From NCBI RefSeq assembly GCF_022513565.1, contig NZ_JAKWBE010000016.1, positions 113,442 to 177,441 of the forward strand: DNA of 64,000 bases, written 5' to 3'. Under the pieces are notes generated by a model, which saw only the letters and a program-made list of their open reading frames with translations, was not told the DNA's origin and searched no databases. The first letter of the stretch is position 1. Every line of letters begins with the position of its first letter. This stretch comes from Streptomyces gilvus (lineage in GTDB: Bacteria; Actinomycetota; Actinomycetes; Streptomycetales; Streptomycetaceae). The translations under genes were made by a program, and so were the position numbers. Shown here one piece after another: positions 8,004 through 16,368 of the stretch.

Positions 8004-9392
8004 CTACGCCGTGTACTCGTCGGCGACCGACAGTGCCGCGTCCAGCGCCGCGAAGCCCTCCTTCAGCTCCGCCTCGCCGACGTTGCACGGCGGCACCACA
8101 TGGGTGCGGTTCATGTTCACGAAGGGCCACAGTCCGTGCTTCTTCGCGGCGGCGGCGAAGGCGGCCATCGGCGCGTTCGCCTCACCGGTCGCGTTGTACG
8201 GCACCAGCGGCTCCCGCGTCTCCCGGTCCTTCACCAGCTCCAGCGCCCAGAACATGCCGACCCCGCGCACCTCACCGATGCTCGGGTGCCGCTCGGCCAG
8301 CTCGCGCAGCGCGGGCGCGACGACGCTCTCGCCGAGCCGCCGCGCGTTGTCGACGACCCCTTCCTCCGCCATCACGTTGATCGTCGCGACGGCGGCGGCG
8401 CAGGCGAGCGGATGCCCGGAGTAGGTCAGCCCGCCGGGGTAGGGGCGCCGGGCGAAGGTCTCGGCGATCGCCCCGGAGACGGCGACACCGCCGAGCGGCA
8501 CATACCCGCTGTTCACGCCCTTGGCGAAGGTCATCAGGTCCGGCGTGACACCGGACAGGCCGGCCGCGAACCACTCACCGGTGCGCCCGAACCCGGCCAT
8601 GACCTCGTCCAGGACGAAGACGATCCCGTGCCGGTCGCAGATCTCCCGCACCCCGGCGAGATACCCGGGCGGCGGCACCATGATCCCGGCCGTCCCCGGC
8701 ACGGTCTCCAGGACGATCGCGGCGACGGTGCCGGGCCCCTCGAAGGCGATGGTCGTCTCCAGGTGCTCCAGCGCCCGCGCGCACTCCTGCTCCTCGGTCT
8801 CGGCGTAGAAGCGGGAGCGGTAGAGGTACGGCGCCCAGAAGTGCACGACCCCGGCGGCGGCGCTGTCGGAGGCCCAACGCCGGGGATCCCCGGTGATGTT
8901 GACGGCCTGCTGGGTACCGCCGTGGTACGAGCGGTACGCCGACAGCACCTTGGCCCGCCCGGTGTGCAGCCGGGCCATGCGCACCGCGTGCTCGACGGCG
9001 TCGGCGCCGCCGTTGGTGAAGAAGATCTTGTCCAGGTCGCCCGGGGTCCGCTCGGCGATCAGCCGTGCCGCCTCCGACCGGGCCTCGATCGCGAAGGCCG
9101 GCGCGAAGGTGGACAGGTGCGCGGCCTGTTCCTGGATCGCGGCGACGACCTTCGGGTGCTGGTAGCCGATGTTGGTGTAGACGAGCCCGCTGCTGAAGTC
9201 GAGATACCGCTTCCCGTCGTAGTCCCAGAAGTACGACCCCTCCGCACCGGCGACGGCGAGCGGGTCGATGAGCTCCTGCGCGGACCAGGAGTGGAAGACG
9301 TGCGCGCGGTCCGCGGCCTTCACGGCGGCGCCGACCTCGGGGTGTGGCTGAGGGGTCATGGCGCCGACCTCGGGGTGTGGCTGAGGGGTCAT
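8004..9392 (-). CDS. Class III PLP-dependent aminotransferase
   Basis: A 462-residue omega-aminotransferase-type enzyme. Fold-type I landmarks are visible: FFTNGGADAVEHAVR (phosphate-binding), SYHGGT, FVLDEVMAGFGRTG (Asp contacting the pyridine nitrogen), and MTFAKGVNSGY with the Schiff-base lysine at residue 291. The substrate is probably an omega-amino acid or diamine with pyruvate as acceptor; nothing in the sequence fixes it. The first 11 residues (MTPQPHPEVGA) are exactly duplicated by a 33-bp tandem repeat, giving two in-frame ATG starts, 9392 and 9359. Upstream of 9392, TACGCT lies seven bases before the ATG, so a leaderless message is possible. It is upstream of the GntR gene on the same strand. 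Confidence 0.88.
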   Translation of the reverse strand: MTPQPHPEVGAMTPQPHPEVGAAVKAADRAHVFHSWSAQELIDPLAVAGAEGSYFWDYDGKRYLDFSSGLVYTNIGYQHPKVVAAIQEQAAHLSTFAPAFAIEARSEAARLIAERTPGDLDKIFFTNGGADAVEHAVRMARLHTGRAKVLSAYRSYHGGTQQAVNITGDPRRWASDSAAAGVVHFWAPYLYRSRFYAETEEQECARALEHLETTIAFEGPGTVAAIVLETVPGTAGIMVPPPGYLAGVREICDRHGIVFVLDEVMAGFGRTGEWFAAGLSGVTPDLMTFAKGVNSGYVPLGGVAVSGAIAETFARRPYPGGLTYSGHPLACAAAVATINVMAEEGVVDNARRLGESVVAPALRELAERHPSIGEVRGVGMFWALELVKDRETREPLVPYNATGEANAPMAAFAAAAKKHGLWPFVNMNRTHVVPPCNVGEAELKEGFAALDAALSVADEYTA

Positions 9393-9393
9393 G
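9328..9393. repeat. Perfect 33-bp tandem duplication at a gene start
   Basis: Bases 9328-9360 and 9361-9393 are identical. The unit contains the start codon and the first ten codons of the aminotransferase gene, so each copy supplies an in-frame ATG. Confidence 0.95.
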
Positions 9394-9498
9394 GCGGCGA
9401 GCGTAGGGGCGGGGTGGGAGGGGGCGATATCGGCGACCTGTCTGCGGTGCGGGGGTTTCCGCGACAGGTTGTCGACGGGAGAGTATTCATGCCGGTCA

Positions 9499-9534
9499 TT
9501 GACAGTATGCTGTCTAAATGACAGTCTGCTGTCA
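9499..9534 (+). promoter_or_regulatory. Double palindromic operator over a promoter (MarR-type)
   Basis: Two near-identical 16-bp palindromes, TGACAGTATGCTGTCT (9500-9515) and TGACAGTCTGCTGTCA (9519-9534), lie 19 bp apart centre to centre, immediately upstream of the DJ-1/MarR operon. A perfect -35 hexamer TTGACA (9499-9504) is embedded in the first palindrome. The size and symmetry fit a MarR dimer, and the obvious candidate is the MarR protein encoded second in this operon. Confidence 0.8.
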
Positions 9535-9559
9535 TGAGATCCCGTCCGGAGGAGGAGTC

Positions 9560-10189
9560 ATGAGCCGCAAGCCAGTGCACCTCGCCGTCTACGACACGCT
9601 CGCCGACTGGGAGACGGGACACGCCACCGCGTACCTCGCCCGCGCCGGGTACGAGATCCGGACGGTCGGCCCGACGCGCGAGCCCGTACGGTCCATCGGA
9701 GGACTGCGCGTCCAGCCGGACCTCGCGCTGGAGGACGTACGACCCGAGGACAGCTCCCTGCTGATCCTCCCGGGCGCCGACGCCTGGGACGAGACATCAG
9801 CCGCTACCGCGGCGGGTGGCGACGACCTCGCGCCCTTCGCCCGCACGGCGCGGGAGTTCCTGGACGCGGGGACGCCGGTCGCCGCGATCTGCGGGGCCAC
9901 CGCCGGTCTCGCGCGGGAGGGGCTGCTCGACGACCGCGACCACACCAGCGCGGTCTCCTTCTACCTCGCCGCGACCGGCTACCGCGGCGGCGGGCGGTAC
10001 GTCGAGGCGGACGCCGTCACCGACGGGAACCTGGTCACCGCCGGACCCACCGAGCCCGTCGCCTTCGCCCGGGAGGTCTTCCGGCTGCTCGGGGTGTACG
10101 AGGGCGAGGTGCTCGACGCCTGGTACCGGCTGTACCACGACTCGGACGCCGAGGCGTTCGCCGTGCTGCAGCAGGCGGCCGCGGGGTGA
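9560..10189 (+). CDS. DJ-1/PfpI-family protein
   Basis: A 209-residue cytoplasmic protein of the class I glutamine amidotransferase-like fold: HLAVYDTLADWE at the N-terminus, LLILPGADAW, and the nucleophile elbow AAICGATAGLA with Cys111. Relatives act as glyoxalases/deglycases, chaperones or isonitrile hydratase-like enzymes. The absence of an extended oligomerisation insert puts it among YoaZ/PfpI-like small members. ATG 9560 is supported by GGAGGAG just upstream. The MarR gene overlaps its stop (GTGA), so the two are co-translated. A double operator covers the promoter, pointing to stress-inducible, autoregulated expression. Confidence 0.88.
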   Translation: MSRKPVHLAVYDTLADWETGHATAYLARAGYEIRTVGPTREPVRSIGGLRVQPDLALEDVRPEDSSLLILPGADAWDETSAATAAGGDDLAPFARTAREFLDAGTPVAAICGATAGLAREGLLDDRDHTSAVSFYLAATGYRGGGRYVEADAVTDGNLVTAGPTEPVAFAREVFRLLGVYEGEVLDAWYRLYHDSDAEAFAVLQQAAAG

Positions 10190-10653
10190 GCCGGGAGCGA
10201 CAGGACCTGCTCAGCCGCAGCGCCCTCGGGGTCTTCCGGCTCAACGGCCAGTTCCTCGGGGTGGCCGAGGAGTTGGCCAGGCCCTCCGGGCTCACCGCGG
10301 CCTGGTGGCAGGTGCTCGGCGCGGTGCTGGGGGAGCCGCTGACGGTCGCCGGGATCGCGCGCGCCATGGGCATCACGCGGCAGAGCGTGCAGCGGATCGC
10401 CGATCTGCTGGTGGAGCGCGGCCTCGCCGAGTACCGGCCCAACCCGGCCCACCGCCGCGCCAAACTCCTCGCGCCGACCGAGGAGGGGCGTGCGGCGATC
10501 CACCGGATCAACCCCGGTCACGCAGCCTTCGCGGACCGGCTCGCGGAGGCCTTCGGGGAAGCCGAGCTGGCCGAGGCCGTGCAGGCCCTTGAACGGCTGT
10601 CCAAGGTGCTGGACGAACTGGGGCCGCCCGTTACGGACGTTACGGAACCGTAG
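10186..10653 (+). CDS. MarR-family transcriptional regulator
   Basis: A 155-residue winged-helix protein. LTVAGIARAMGITRQSVQRIADLLVERGLAEYRPNPAHRR forms the HTH and beta-wing, flanked by dimerisation helices (ALGVFRLNGQFLGVAEEL and AEAVQALERLSKVLDEL). There is no obvious redox cysteine pair, so it probably responds to a small ligand. It starts with GTG overlapping the DJ-1 stop. The twin palindromes 650 bases upstream are the expected binding site, making this a simple autorepressed stress module. Confidence 0.9.
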   Translation: MSRERQDLLSRSALGVFRLNGQFLGVAEELARPSGLTAAWWQVLGAVLGEPLTVAGIARAMGITRQSVQRIADLLVERGLAEYRPNPAHRRAKLLAPTEEGRAAIHRINPGHAAFADRLAEAFGEAELAEAVQALERLSKVLDELGPPVTDVTEP

Positions 10654-10740
10654 ACACCGCTCCGTCCTCCTCTCCCCGCACCCGCACTATCGTGGGGCTG
10701 TCGTACAGGGGCGTATCGGGGGATTTCGGGGGGACCTGCG

Positions 10741-12942
10741 ATGGAGAAGCTCGGGGCCGGGGATCCGCAGCGGATCGGGGCGTACCGGCTGCTGGCGCGG
10801 CTCGGGGCCGGCGGGATGGGGTTCGTGTACCTCGCCCGCTCGGACCGGGGGCGGACCGTCGCGGTCAAGCTGGTGCGGCGGGAGCTGGCCGCGCAGGAGG
10901 AGTTCCGGGCACGGTTCCGGCAGGAGGTGCAGGCCGCGCGGCAGGTCGGCGGGTACTGGACGGCGCCGGTGCTGGACGCCGACACGGAGGCCGCGGTGCC
11001 GTGGGTCGCCACCGGGTACGTCGCCGGGCCGACCCTGCAGCAGGTCGTGGGGCACGACCACGGCGCGCTGCCGGAGCGTTCGGTGCGCATCCTGGCCGCC
11101 GGGCTCGCGCAGGCCCTCAAGGACATCCACGCCGCCGGGATCGTCCACCGCGACCTCAAGCCGTCCAACGTCCTCGTCACCATCGACGGGCCCCGGGTCA
11201 TCGACTTCGGCATCGCGCGGGCGCTGGAGACGGTGACGGACGGGGGGCTGACGCGGACCGGCGCGCTGGTCGGCTCGCCGGGGTTCATGGCGCCGGAACA
11301 GGTGCGCGGCGACCGGATCACCCCGGCCTGCGACGTCTTCTGCCTGGGCTCCGTGCTGGCGTACGCCGCCACGGGCGCCCTGCCCTTCGGCACCGCGAAC
11401 AGCGGTGTGCACGCCCTGATGTTCCGCATCGCCCAGGAGGAACCCGACCTCGAGGGCGTGCCGGAGGGGATCGCCGACCTCGTACGCGACTGCCTGAAGA
11501 AGGACCCGGCCGCCCGCCCGACGCTGGACCAGGTCCTGGAACGCACGGGCGCCGAGGACACCGTCCAGGACGGCCGCTCCCGGGACCCGTGGCTGCCGAG
11601 CGCCCTGGTGGCCCAACTGGGGCGGCACGCCGTGCAGTTGCTGGACACGGAGGATCCGGAGCGGACGGCGGGGGAGGGGATCGCGACGGGGGGCGGTTCC
11701 GGCGGTTCCGGTGGTTCTGGTGGTTCCGGCTCTGGTGGGGCTGTGGGGGCCGGTGGGGCGGCGGGTTCGGCAGGGGCGGCAGGGGCCGCAGGGGCCACGG
11801 GTTCGGACGCGGCGGCAGCGGCGGGTGCGCCGGGGGACGCGGGGGCCGCGGCGTCCGGGACGCCCGCCGGGGCGGGAGGGTCGGCGGGGCCGTTGTTCGA
11901 GAAGCGCGGGGGCTCACCCGAGCACGCCGCGGCCGCCGATGACACCTCGCGGGGGCCGGACGCCGGTGCGGGTTCGGGTGTGGAGCCGGGGTCGGGGTCG
12001 GGTGCGGGCCGCCGGACCGGTGCCGACACTGGTCCCGGATCCGGTGCGGGTGCGCCCGTCGTTCCCCCGCCGCCCGGTCAGCCGGGCAGCGGGGCGCCGT
12101 TGAACCATCTGCCGACCGTCGTCGCGGGCCAGGGCGGTGCCCAGACGCCTCCGCCGCCGAGCCACGGCCAGACCCCGCCGCCCGGTCACCCCGCCTACGG
12201 GTACCCGCAGCAGCACCCCCAGCCGCAGCCCGGGTACGGATACCCCCAGCAGCAGGCCGCCTACGGGTACCCCCAGGCCGGTCCCTACGGGGCCCTCGGT
12301 TCCACCCCGCCATACGGTCCCGGTCCCTCCTCCTACGCCGGTCCGGTCACCGCGCCGCCCGAAGCGCCCCGCAGGAACGGCCGTTCCACCGCGCTCCTTG
12401 TCGGTGTCGCCCTCGTCGTCGCGCTCGGCGCCGGCGGCTCCGTGTACGCGCTCATGAACGGCGGCGGCAGCGACAAGGGCGACGACAAGCCCAGCCCGGT
12501 CCCGACCACCGGCGCACCCACGAGCCCCGGCCCGACCACCACGCAACCGTCCCCGACCACCGCCTCCCCGACCACCTCCGCGCCGACGGACGGGTCGGTC
12601 CCGGCCGGCTACCTCGGCACCTGGACCGCCACGATCACCAACAAGGACGGCGAGAACACCCGCCGGCTCACCATCCGGCAGGGGCAGGTGGGCGACGCCG
12701 TACTGACCCTCGTCGCGGACGGCCCCACCACCAGCGGCGACTACCACTGCGTCTTCCAGGCCCAGCTCACCGCCGCCCCGACCGGCGACGGCCCGCTCGA
12801 GATCGGCCCGTCCAACGTCACCGAGGGCGACTCGGGTTACTGCAAACCGGGCGGCGCCACCGAGATCACCCTGCTCCCCGACGGCACCCTCCAGCGCGTC
12901 AACACCAGCAACGGCGAGAAGCTGGACTACACCCGACAGTAA
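10741..12942 (+). CDS. Membrane-anchored Ser/Thr protein kinase
   Basis: A 733-residue Hanks-type kinase. The catalytic domain (residues about 13-275) has the GAGGMG loop, Lys43 (VAVKL), HRDLKPSN with Asp138, and DFG at 155-157, so it should be active. A Gly/Ala/Ser-rich stretch (about 318-400) and a Pro/Gln/Tyr-rich stretch (PQQ, GYGYP repeats) follow. A single membrane helix at about 550-572 and a roughly 110-residue extracellular domain with two cysteines (DYHCVF, GYCKPG) follow those. It carries no PASTA repeats; the outer domain (GYLGTWTATI...) looks like a small beta-barrel ligand sensor. It is a typical streptomycete orphan kinase, transcribed alone. Confidence 0.92.
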   Translation: MEKLGAGDPQRIGAYRLLARLGAGGMGFVYLARSDRGRTVAVKLVRRELAAQEEFRARFRQEVQAARQVGGYWTAPVLDADTEAAVPWVATGYVAGPTLQQVVGHDHGALPERSVRILAAGLAQALKDIHAAGIVHRDLKPSNVLVTIDGPRVIDFGIARALETVTDGGLTRTGALVGSPGFMAPEQVRGDRITPACDVFCLGSVLAYAATGALPFGTANSGVHALMFRIAQEEPDLEGVPEGIADLVRDCLKKDPAARPTLDQVLERTGAEDTVQDGRSRDPWLPSALVAQLGRHAVQLLDTEDPERTAGEGIATGGGSGGSGGSGGSGSGGAVGAGGAAGSAGAAGAAGATGSDAAAAAGAPGDAGAAASGTPAGAGGSAGPLFEKRGGSPEHAAAADDTSRGPDAGAGSGVEPGSGSGAGRRTGADTGPGSGAGAPVVPPPPGQPGSGAPLNHLPTVVAGQGGAQTPPPPSHGQTPPPGHPAYGYPQQHPQPQPGYGYPQQQAAYGYPQAGPYGALGSTPPYGPGPSSYAGPVTAPPEAPRRNGRSTALLVGVALVVALGAGGSVYALMNGGGSDKGDDKPSPVPTTGAPTSPGPTTTQPSPTTASPTTSAPTDGSVPAGYLGTWTATITNKDGENTRRLTIRQGQVGDAVLTLVADGPTTSGDYHCVFQAQLTAAPTGDGPLEIGPSNVTEGDSGYCKPGGATEITLLPDGTLQRVNTSNGEKLDYTRQ

Positions 12943-13127
12943 CGGCGGGAGCTGGTACCCCTATCGGGGCGTGAAGTACGCCATACACCTATGGCACCCC
13001 CTCCTCGGCTCCCTGGCCGCCGCCTTCCTCGCCTATCTCGGCGACGGTGGCCACGGGGCTGTGCTCCGGGGACTGACGGGAGTCCTCTTCCTGCCGGGAG
13101 TCCTTTTCTGCCCCTACGGCCGCCGGG

Positions 13128-13880
13128 TCACCTGGGCTCGGGCGGGCGCTGGCGGGGCATGTTGGGGCGGGAGTTGGGGCCCGGGGGGAGGGGGAAACGG
13201 CCGTTGAGGCCGGTGCCGTCCGTCCCGCGCGCCGGGGCCGCCACCGCCGACTGGATCCCCATGGGCGCCGACCCGGTCCGGAACTCCACCATCCAGTCGG
13301 CCGTCTCCGAGCGCACCAGCTCGGTCACGTCCTCCGAGAACCGCCGCAGCACCCCGAGACACCGCTCGGCGGCCTCCCCGGCCGTGCCCTCCGCCGGCCC
13401 GAGGACCTCCCGCACGCTCTCCGACGCCCAGTCGAACTGCAGCGCCTGCAGCCGCCGCTGCACGGCCTGCGCGGTGGCCACGTCCCTTATCCAGCCGGAC
13501 GTCACCCCGAAGAACCGGTCCACCGCCACACACGCGACGGCCAGCAGCAGCGCCAGATACCCCCAGGCGGCCGCCCCGCCGAGCACCCCGGTCAGGTCCA
13601 GCAACGGCATCGCGGCCCCGGTGACCGCCCCCGCGGCCGCCCCGGCCCGCAGTGCCCGCGCGCCCCGCCGCTTCCACACCCGGTCCGCGAGATACCAGGC
13701 CGCCGTCTCCAGCGCCCCGCGCTCCACCCACCGGTACAGCTCGTGCAGCCGCTCGGCCGGCTCGCCCCAGTCCCCGAGCGGAAAGGACCGCCCGGCCAGA
13801 TCCCCCGGCCGCAGTCCGGCCGCGCCCTCGCCCCGCTCGTCCTGAGGGGGACCCTCGGGCTGCATCTCCGGCTGACCCAC
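13128..13880 (-). CDS. SLATT-domain two-TM protein
   Basis: A 250-residue protein. A conserved cytoplasmic helix (ELYRWVERGALETAAWYLADRVWKR) precedes two membrane helices (residues about 78-125), then a long helical C-terminal part (ATAQAVQRRLQALQFDW ... VTELVRSETADWMVEF) and a Pro-rich tail. This matches the SLATT family (SMODS- and SLOG-associating two-TM effector domain), predicted to form pores in nucleotide-signalling conflict systems. No cyclase or SLOG gene is adjacent. The neighbours are a Ser/Thr kinase and ybaB, and I recall the same context in other streptomycetes, so it may have been domesticated to a housekeeping role. Confidence 0.7.
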   Translation of the reverse strand: MGQPEMQPEGPPQDERGEGAAGLRPGDLAGRSFPLGDWGEPAERLHELYRWVERGALETAAWYLADRVWKRRGARALRAGAAAGAVTGAAMPLLDLTGVLGGAAAWGYLALLLAVACVAVDRFFGVTSGWIRDVATAQAVQRRLQALQFDWASESVREVLGPAEGTAGEAAERCLGVLRRFSEDVTELVRSETADWMVEFRTGSAPMGIQSAVAAPARGTDGTGLNGRFPLPPGPNSRPNMPRQRPPEPR

Positions 13881-14153
13881 CCGGCACTCCCTACTGATCG
13901 CGGCCGCTCACGTTGCGTGACATCGCATGCCGACGCGGACCCTTTCCTACCGCTCAGCGGACCCTTCCTACCGCCCAATGGGTGGCGCGGGCGTGCCTTT
14001 CGCCACTTTTCCGCCCGCAAGAGGGTCTTGATCAGGTATGGCAGTCACGGCGATCTCACTCGAAAGAGTGGCGGGGCGATGGCTGCGCGGACCACGTAGG
14101 CTCGTGCACAACGGAAACACAACGGATGAAACGACGAATCCAGGAGCTGAATC

Positions 14154-14498
14154 GTGATTCCCGGTGGTGGCCAGCCCAATATGCAGCAGCTGCTCCAGCA
14201 GGCCCAGAAGATGCAGCAGGACCTGCAGCAGGCGCAGGAGGAGCTGGCGCGGACGGAGGTCGACGGGCAGGCGGGCGGAGGCCTGGTCAAGGCGACCGTC
14301 ACCGGCGCCGGTGAGCTGCGCGCCCTGCAGATCGACCCCAAGGCGGTGGACCCCGAGGACACCGAGACCCTCGCCGACCTGATCGTCGCGGCCGTCCAGG
14401 CGGCCAACGAGAACGCCCAGAACCTCCAGCAGCAGAAGCTCGGCCCGCTGGCCCAGGGCCTCGGCGGCGGCAGCGGCATCCCGGGCCTGCCCTTCTGA
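14154..14498 (+). CDS. YbaB/EbfC nucleoid-associated protein
   Basis: A 114-residue DNA-binding protein. The N-terminus is a Gln/Met-rich coiled helix (MQQLLQQAQKMQQDLQQAQ), followed by the YbaB sheet (VKATVTGAGELRALQIDPKAVD) and a Gly-rich tail. YbaB dimers bind DNA without strict sequence preference and are usually encoded beside recR, as here. The GTG start has CAGGAG upstream. It lies 91 bases ahead of recR on the same strand. Confidence 0.95.
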   Translation: MIPGGGQPNMQQLLQQAQKMQQDLQQAQEELARTEVDGQAGGGLVKATVTGAGELRALQIDPKAVDPEDTETLADLIVAAVQAANENAQNLQQQKLGPLAQGLGGGSGIPGLPF

Positions 14499-14589
14499 GC
14501 CGTTCCGAGACCCGGACCGCCTTTCTAAGAGAGGTGTCCGCCAACTACCGTACGTACGTGTAAGGAACCCCCGGGAAGGACGGCAGTCC

Positions 14590-15189
14590 GTGTACGAAGG
14601 CGTGGTGCAGGACCTCATCGACGAGCTGGGGCGGCTGCCCGGCGTCGGTCCCAAGAGCGCCCAGCGGATCGCCTTCCACATCCTGCAGGCGGAACCGACG
14701 GACGTACGACGCCTCGCCCAGGCCCTGATGGAGGTCAAGGCGAAGGTCCGCTTCTGTGCGACGTGCGGCAACGTCGCGCAGGAGGAGCTGTGCAACATCT
14801 GCCGTGACACCCGCCGCGACGCCTCGGTCATCTGCGTGGTGGAGGAGCCCAAGGACGTGGTGGCGATCGAGCGGACCCGGGAGTTCCGGGGCCGCTACCA
14901 CGTCCTCGGCGGCGCCATCAGCCCGATCGAGGGTGTCGGCCCCGACGACCTGCGTATACGAGAACTTCTCGCACGGTTGGCCGACGGGACGGTCACGGAA
15001 CTGATCCTGGCCACGGACCCGAATCTGGAGGGCGAGGCGACGGCGACGTACCTCGCCCGGATGATCAAGCCCATGGGCCTCAAGGTCACCCGCCTGGCCA
15101 GCGGCCTCCCGGTGGGTGGCGACCTGGAATACGCGGACGAGGTGACCCTCGGCCGCGCCTTCGAGGGGAGACGACTCCTAGATGTCTGA
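14590..15189 (+). CDS. recR: Recombination mediator RecR
   Basis: A 199-residue RecFOR-pathway protein that loads RecA onto gapped DNA. It shows the helix-hairpin-helix (GRLPGVGPKSAQR, residues 14-26), a zinc finger with Cys56/59/68/71, and the TOPRIM region (VVEEPKDVVAIE; ATDPNLEGEATA). Length and all motifs match the family. The GTG start is typical. The stop overlaps the start of the DUF5063 gene by eight bases, so the two genes are coupled. Confidence 0.97.
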   Translation: MYEGVVQDLIDELGRLPGVGPKSAQRIAFHILQAEPTDVRRLAQALMEVKAKVRFCATCGNVAQEELCNICRDTRRDASVICVVEEPKDVVAIERTREFRGRYHVLGGAISPIEGVGPDDLRIRELLARLADGTVTELILATDPNLEGEATATYLARMIKPMGLKVTRLASGLPVGGDLEYADEVTLGRAFEGRRLLDV

Positions 15190-15841
15190 CGCCACGCTGC
15201 ATGCCACGACGCAGGACCCGGACGACTTCGCGGTCCAGATCGCGGACCAGGTGGAGAGCTTCCTGGTGGCCGTGCCGGAGGTCGCGAAGGGCGACGAGCC
15301 GGGCTCCGCCGTGCCCTTCCTGCTGCTGGAGGTCTCCCAGCTCCTCCTGGCCGGCGGCCGGCTCGGCGCGCACGAGGACATCGTCCCCGACGAGCGCTAC
15401 GAGCCCGACACGGGCCCGGACGCCGACGTCGACGAACTCCGCGAGAACCTCGCCCGGCTGCTGGACCCGGTCGACGTCTACTCGGAGGTCTTCGACCCCT
15501 ACGAGCCGCGCACGGCCCCGGTCCCGGCCCGGCTCTCCGACGACATCGCCGACATCGTCACCGACCTCCGCCACGGCATGGCCCACTACCGCGCGGGCCG
15601 CACCACGGAGGCCCTGTGGTGGTGGCAGTTCTCCTACTTCTCCAACTGGGGCCCCACCGCCTCCGCCGCCCTGCGCGCCCTGCAGTCCGTCCTCATCCAC
15701 GTCCGCCTCGACCAGCCCCTCGCGGAACTGGACGGCCTGGACACCGACCAGACGGCGGTGGGCGACGAGACCCTCGAATTCGAGGCGGGCCAGGTGATGG
15801 CGGAGGAGATCGGGGGACCGCTGGGGCTCAGGCGGGGATAG
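15182..15841 (+). CDS. DUF5063-family protein
   Basis: A 219-residue acidic soluble protein (IADQVESFLVAV ... LLLEVSQLLLAGGRLG ... HGMAHYRAGRTTEALWWWQFSYFSNWG). This is the DUF5063 pattern found directly after recR in actinobacteria. Its biochemical function is unknown; the WWWQFSYFxNWG block and helical repeats suggest a protein-interaction role. The eight-base overlap with recR implies coupled translation and possibly a role in the same repair process. Confidence 0.85.
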   Translation: MSDATLHATTQDPDDFAVQIADQVESFLVAVPEVAKGDEPGSAVPFLLLEVSQLLLAGGRLGAHEDIVPDERYEPDTGPDADVDELRENLARLLDPVDVYSEVFDPYEPRTAPVPARLSDDIADIVTDLRHGMAHYRAGRTTEALWWWQFSYFSNWGPTASAALRALQSVLIHVRLDQPLAELDGLDTDQTAVGDETLEFEAGQVMAEEIGGPLGLRRG

Positions 15842-15874
15842 CGCCCGCTTCATCGAACGGATGGTGGATCAGCC

Positions 15875-16057
15875 GTGAGCGATCAGTTGAAGTGGTTCAA
15901 GTCGAGCTACAGCGACAGCGAAGGCGGCAACTGCGTCGAAGTCGCGTTCGCCACAGCAATTCATGTTCGGGACTCCAAGCTCGCGTCGAGCCCCCAGCTG
16001 TGCCTCACCGCCACCGCTTGGGCGGTCTTCGTTTCCGCAGTTCGGCCCGGAGCTTGA
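15875..16057 (+). CDS. DUF397-domain small protein
   Basis: A 60-residue protein starting WFKSSYSDSEGGNCVEVAF and continuing IHVRDSKLASSP ... TATAWAVFV, which is the DUF397 signature. These proteins are normally encoded next to an XRE-family regulator and act with it like a toxin/antitoxin or development switch. No XRE gene adjoins this copy, so it is orphaned. The GTG start follows the DUF5063 stop by 33 bases. The last ten residues diverge from the usual ending, so the 3' end may be altered. Confidence 0.75.
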   Translation: MSDQLKWFKSSYSDSEGGNCVEVAFATAIHVRDSKLASSPQLCLTATAWAVFVSAVRPGA

Positions 16058-16368
16058 GCCTCGGGCTTCGAGCTCTTCCATGGGGTTTCGGGCTTCTGGT
16101 CTGGTTGAAAATCCAACCCAACCCACCATGTCTGTACGTGAGTTGAGGCGTCGTACCTCGAACGGGTGACGTTCCGTGATCGGCTTGCGCCGGAAAGTGA
16201 AACCGCTCTAGGTTCGCGGCGAACAAGCAAATAGTTCGGCCCCGGTCGGTGCGCCAACACCGGCTCCGGGGCCTGACCTACGAATCGAATGCGAGTCGAT
16301 CGTGGCTTACGCCCAGCCTAGTCCTGCACTGCCGTCCCCGTCGCACCCCATGGGCCAAAACGGGTTAC

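Noticed and set aside
12971..13207. Small hydrophobic frame (78 codons) after the kinase gene on the + strand
   Set aside because: No ribosome binding site near the GTG, and its Gly/Trp-rich second half is antisense to the end of the SLATT gene. Possible but unsupported.
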